NCBI GenBank assembly: GCA_033557685.1
Contig: JAWQRN010000041.1
Coordinates: 1 to 47,162 of the forward strand
Length of the DNA: 47,162 bases
Direction: 5' to 3'
Source of the DNA: Sperchopsis tessellata
Taxonomy: Eukaryota > Arthropoda > Insecta > Coleoptera > Hydrophilidae
This document shows positions 45,560 through 47,162 of this stretch, piece after piece; within the stretch, counting starts at the first letter, position 1, and every line of letters starts with the position of its first letter. Below the pieces are notes generated by a model. The model was not told the DNA's origin. It did no database searches and saw only the letters and a list, made by a program, of their open reading frames with translations. The position numbers were made by a program, and so were the translations under genes.

Positions 45560-46190
45560 CGATGAAATAAGAAAGGGCAGCATGACGATTTTGGTTATAT
45601 TACACGATGGCTGGGAAAGTTTTCTAAAGAATTGAAATGAATGTCTATAATTAATACGAGATGTGGATATATACATTCCAAGTGGATATATAGGAAGTTA
45701 TGTCATTTAATCTATATTATGTTGCTTATAACTAGTTACAAATAAGTTGAGAGAAAGCTTACTTAACATATCTTAATATTAATATTCTTTATCGCAATCC
45801 TGTTTCCTGCATTATGACAAATGTTAAAATATATTGACGTATAATGTCAATAATTTCTTCGGCAAACTATTTCCATAAAATATAAACAAACCAGAATTTA
45901 GAAAGTATATTCTATTTGTCTTTCCAAAAAAATAGCAAAGTTTATAAACGACAACATACAATTTTGTGTAACAATTAGAGCGGAAACATTAAGAACACTG
46001 ATAAAACTAATATTAGGGTGCTAGGAGTTGAGGAACTAAAGAAAATCCCCAATATAGGCCTCCTCTTCATTCTAACAGCATATATATATATTTTATGTTT
46101 TGTACTGTGTGTAGTTACATTTTTATAATGTTTTATAACGCCTCTTTTATATATTTTTGTTTTGTTTTCGACTAAGACTATGGCTAATAT
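45560..46190 (+). other. AT-rich, probably PLE terminal sequence in part
   Basis: No coding feature. The last 180 bases may belong to the PLE repeat that carries the fold at 46203-46246. Confidence 0.35.
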
Positions 46191-46202
46191 GTTTCTCATG
46201 TT

Positions 46203-46246
46203 GTAGCCCTGAAGTTGAGGCAGGTGCCTCGAAAAATATAGGCTAT
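46203..46246 (+). ncRNA. Hammerhead-like ribozyme fold, one core change
   Basis: Helix I GTAGCC (46203-46208) pairs with GGCTAT (46241-46246). Core CTGAAGT (46209-46215) plus one T. Helix II GAGGC/GCCTC with loop AGGT. GAAA (46231-46234), a minimal AATAT helix III and A46240. The conserved A9 is T here, so it is probably inactive. Layout and spacing match the fold at 43909-43955. Confidence 0.5.
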
Positions 46247-46289
46247 CTTTACATATTTTCATTTTACATATCACCTGCATCAGTATTAC

Positions 46290-46580
46290 ATCTTTTGATC
46301 AAATAACGAAGTGTCATTTTAATTTTTATTATTTTCCTTTCATTACGTCCATCTCAGTTATTAATAATAATTTGGTTTTAGGACTTGTGGACATTTGGGC
46401 GTATTTTGTTTCACTTTTTTATTTCTATGCTAATACAGTCCTAAATAAGTTTTGACGAACTAAATTTGGATATTAAAGTTAAAAGTTCCCATTCAGTGAC
46501 AGCATGAGTGTCTTTACTACCTAAAATCCAGAAATGAAAAAAAGGTGACTTTATAGACCAAAAATTACTACACAGTAGAT
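46290..46580. other. No feature recognised
   Basis: AT-rich sequence downstream of the minus-strand receptor exon. Confidence 0.4.
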
Positions 46581-46583
46581 GCT

Positions 46584-46862
46584 TTATTTGAACTGCAAAA
46601 CTATTATTACATAAGAAGCAACAGCTCCTGCAATCTCTAAAAGCATTGTACAATCCACTACAAAAAATCCTGCAGCTGTAAATACGCAGGGTCTTTGCTC
46701 TATTTCATGGGTCAAAAGCAAAATTTCTTCCCGCAAAATATAAGCAGCAGTTTTTTCATCAGACACTTGTAGTTCCAGCAACAGCTTGTATGTAAGAAGT
46801 GCCGATTTATGGAATTCCTCACAAGTCTGTTGACATGAAACAGCCAACATTACAGCCAACAG
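46584..46862 (-). CDS. Gustatory-receptor-type terminal exon
   Basis: After a minus-strand ACATTTTAG acceptor the exon reads 92 codons in phase 0: LLAVMLAVSCQQTCEEFHKS, then YKLLLE, ETHEIEQ-like LLLTHEIEQRPCVFTAAGFF, VVDCTMLLEIAGAVASYVII and VLQFK-stop (46586-46584). FTAAGFF...D...LL...SYhhhhxQF is the classic end of insect gustatory receptors, which are taste and internal-sensing channels. Upstream exons lie beyond the right edge or in the 220 unread bases; nothing convincing is seen there. Confidence 0.85.
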   Translation of the reverse strand: MLAVMLAVSCQQTCEEFHKSALLTYKLLLELQVSDEKTAAYILREEILLLTHEIEQRPCVFTAAGFFVVDCTMLLEIAGAVASYVIIVLQFK

Positions 46863-46869
46863 CTAAAAT

Positions 46870-47079
46870 GTTTAAAACATAAAATTAATTGTAAAAGTTC
46901 ATCTGAAAAAACATTTCACCGATATACCTTTACTATGTAATTGGAGGAACAGTATGTATATAGATAGAAGTTGTTTGGGCATTATAATCAAGCACAATAC
47001 TAATATATTTTATTAAAATTATTACCGTGATTTAAATACAAAATATTGTAGATTTTTGATGTGTAATAATTTGGAACCT
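46870..47079 (-). other. Receptor intron, no feature recognised
   Basis: AT-rich intron upstream (on the minus strand) of the terminal exon. Confidence 0.45.
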
Positions 47080-47162
47080 TCATGCATGTTGTTTCCGGGT
47101 GGAAACCGTGTAGAGGCTCTGACAAGTGCCGACGTTTCGTCCACTGTTGCAAGGGACATTTT
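47080..47162 (-). repeat. Type A repeat, copy A6, cut by the window edge
   Basis: The minus strand reads AAAATGTCCCTTGCAACAGT, GGACGAAACGTCGGCACTTG and CACGGTTTCCACCCGGAAAC: the best-preserved type A core. The 5' core bases lie outside the window. Confidence 0.8.

Overview
The window reads as one AT-rich stretch of an insect nuclear genome. Genes are split into short exons with GT-AG introns and polyadenylation signals, there is no bacterial-style gene packing, and most of the sequence is decayed transposable elements (TEs). The two chemoreceptor-type terminal exons and the kinds of TE present (jockey/I-like LINEs, Penelope-like elements, Tc1/mariner, piggyBac, hAT MITE, tRNA-derived SINE) fit an insect with a large, TE-rich genome. 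The order cannot be fixed from the sequence; beetle or hemipteran are guesses.

Host genes, left to right. (1) 1484-2340, +: exon-like pieces of an unrecognised gene, apparently broken by frameshifts. (2) 2729-31684, +: a ten- or eleven-exon gene of about 650 codons that I identify as the insect homologue of CSPP1 (centrosome and spindle pole associated protein 1). Its introns hold many TE fragments. (3) 36840-38812, +: the first three exons of a NuMA/Mud-family gene (spindle-pole, dynein-anchoring protein); its long coiled-coil part is not in the window. (4) 43231-43509, +, and 46862-46584, -: two gustatory-receptor-type terminal exons, convergent and both exactly 279 nt. Two adjacent same-strand genes for spindle-pole/microtubule-organising proteins are notable, but nothing in the sequence shows that they are co-regulated.

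TEs fill the rest. LINE reverse-transcriptase fragments lie at about 930-1330, 5040-6760, 8525-10110, 10732-11145, 13090-13670, 14440-15540, 25640-28310, 31985-33060 and 33555-35640. Penelope-like (PLE) GIY-YIG or RT fragments lie at 15836-16560, 44571-44870 and 45190-45551. DNA transposons include a near-complete 1,285-bp Tc1/mariner element with TIRs and TA flanks (41815-43099), a 2.83-kb TIR element of unknown superfamily (38886-41717) that has itself been invaded by a PLE-type repeat and two SINEs, a 179-bp hAT-like MITE, and fragments of piggyBac, mariner and a DUF4817/DDE-type transposase. A short repeat with two subtypes, here called A and B, occurs at least a dozen times.

The most interesting signal is a set of hammerhead-ribozyme-like folds. 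One at 43909-43955 (- strand) has an intact CTGATGA core, a GAAA, three pairing stems and a UA cleavage position. Related but mutated folds occur at 46203-46246 and 15869-15905 and at the heart of the A/B repeats. PLEs are known to carry hammerhead motifs, so this probably explains the A/B family. Other items worth a look are a GC-richer, intronless, frameshifted coding-like block of unknown origin (21340-22340), a 30-bp minisatellite beside a 42-bp palindrome (18611-18857), and a hexapeptide repeat inside the CSPP1-like protein.
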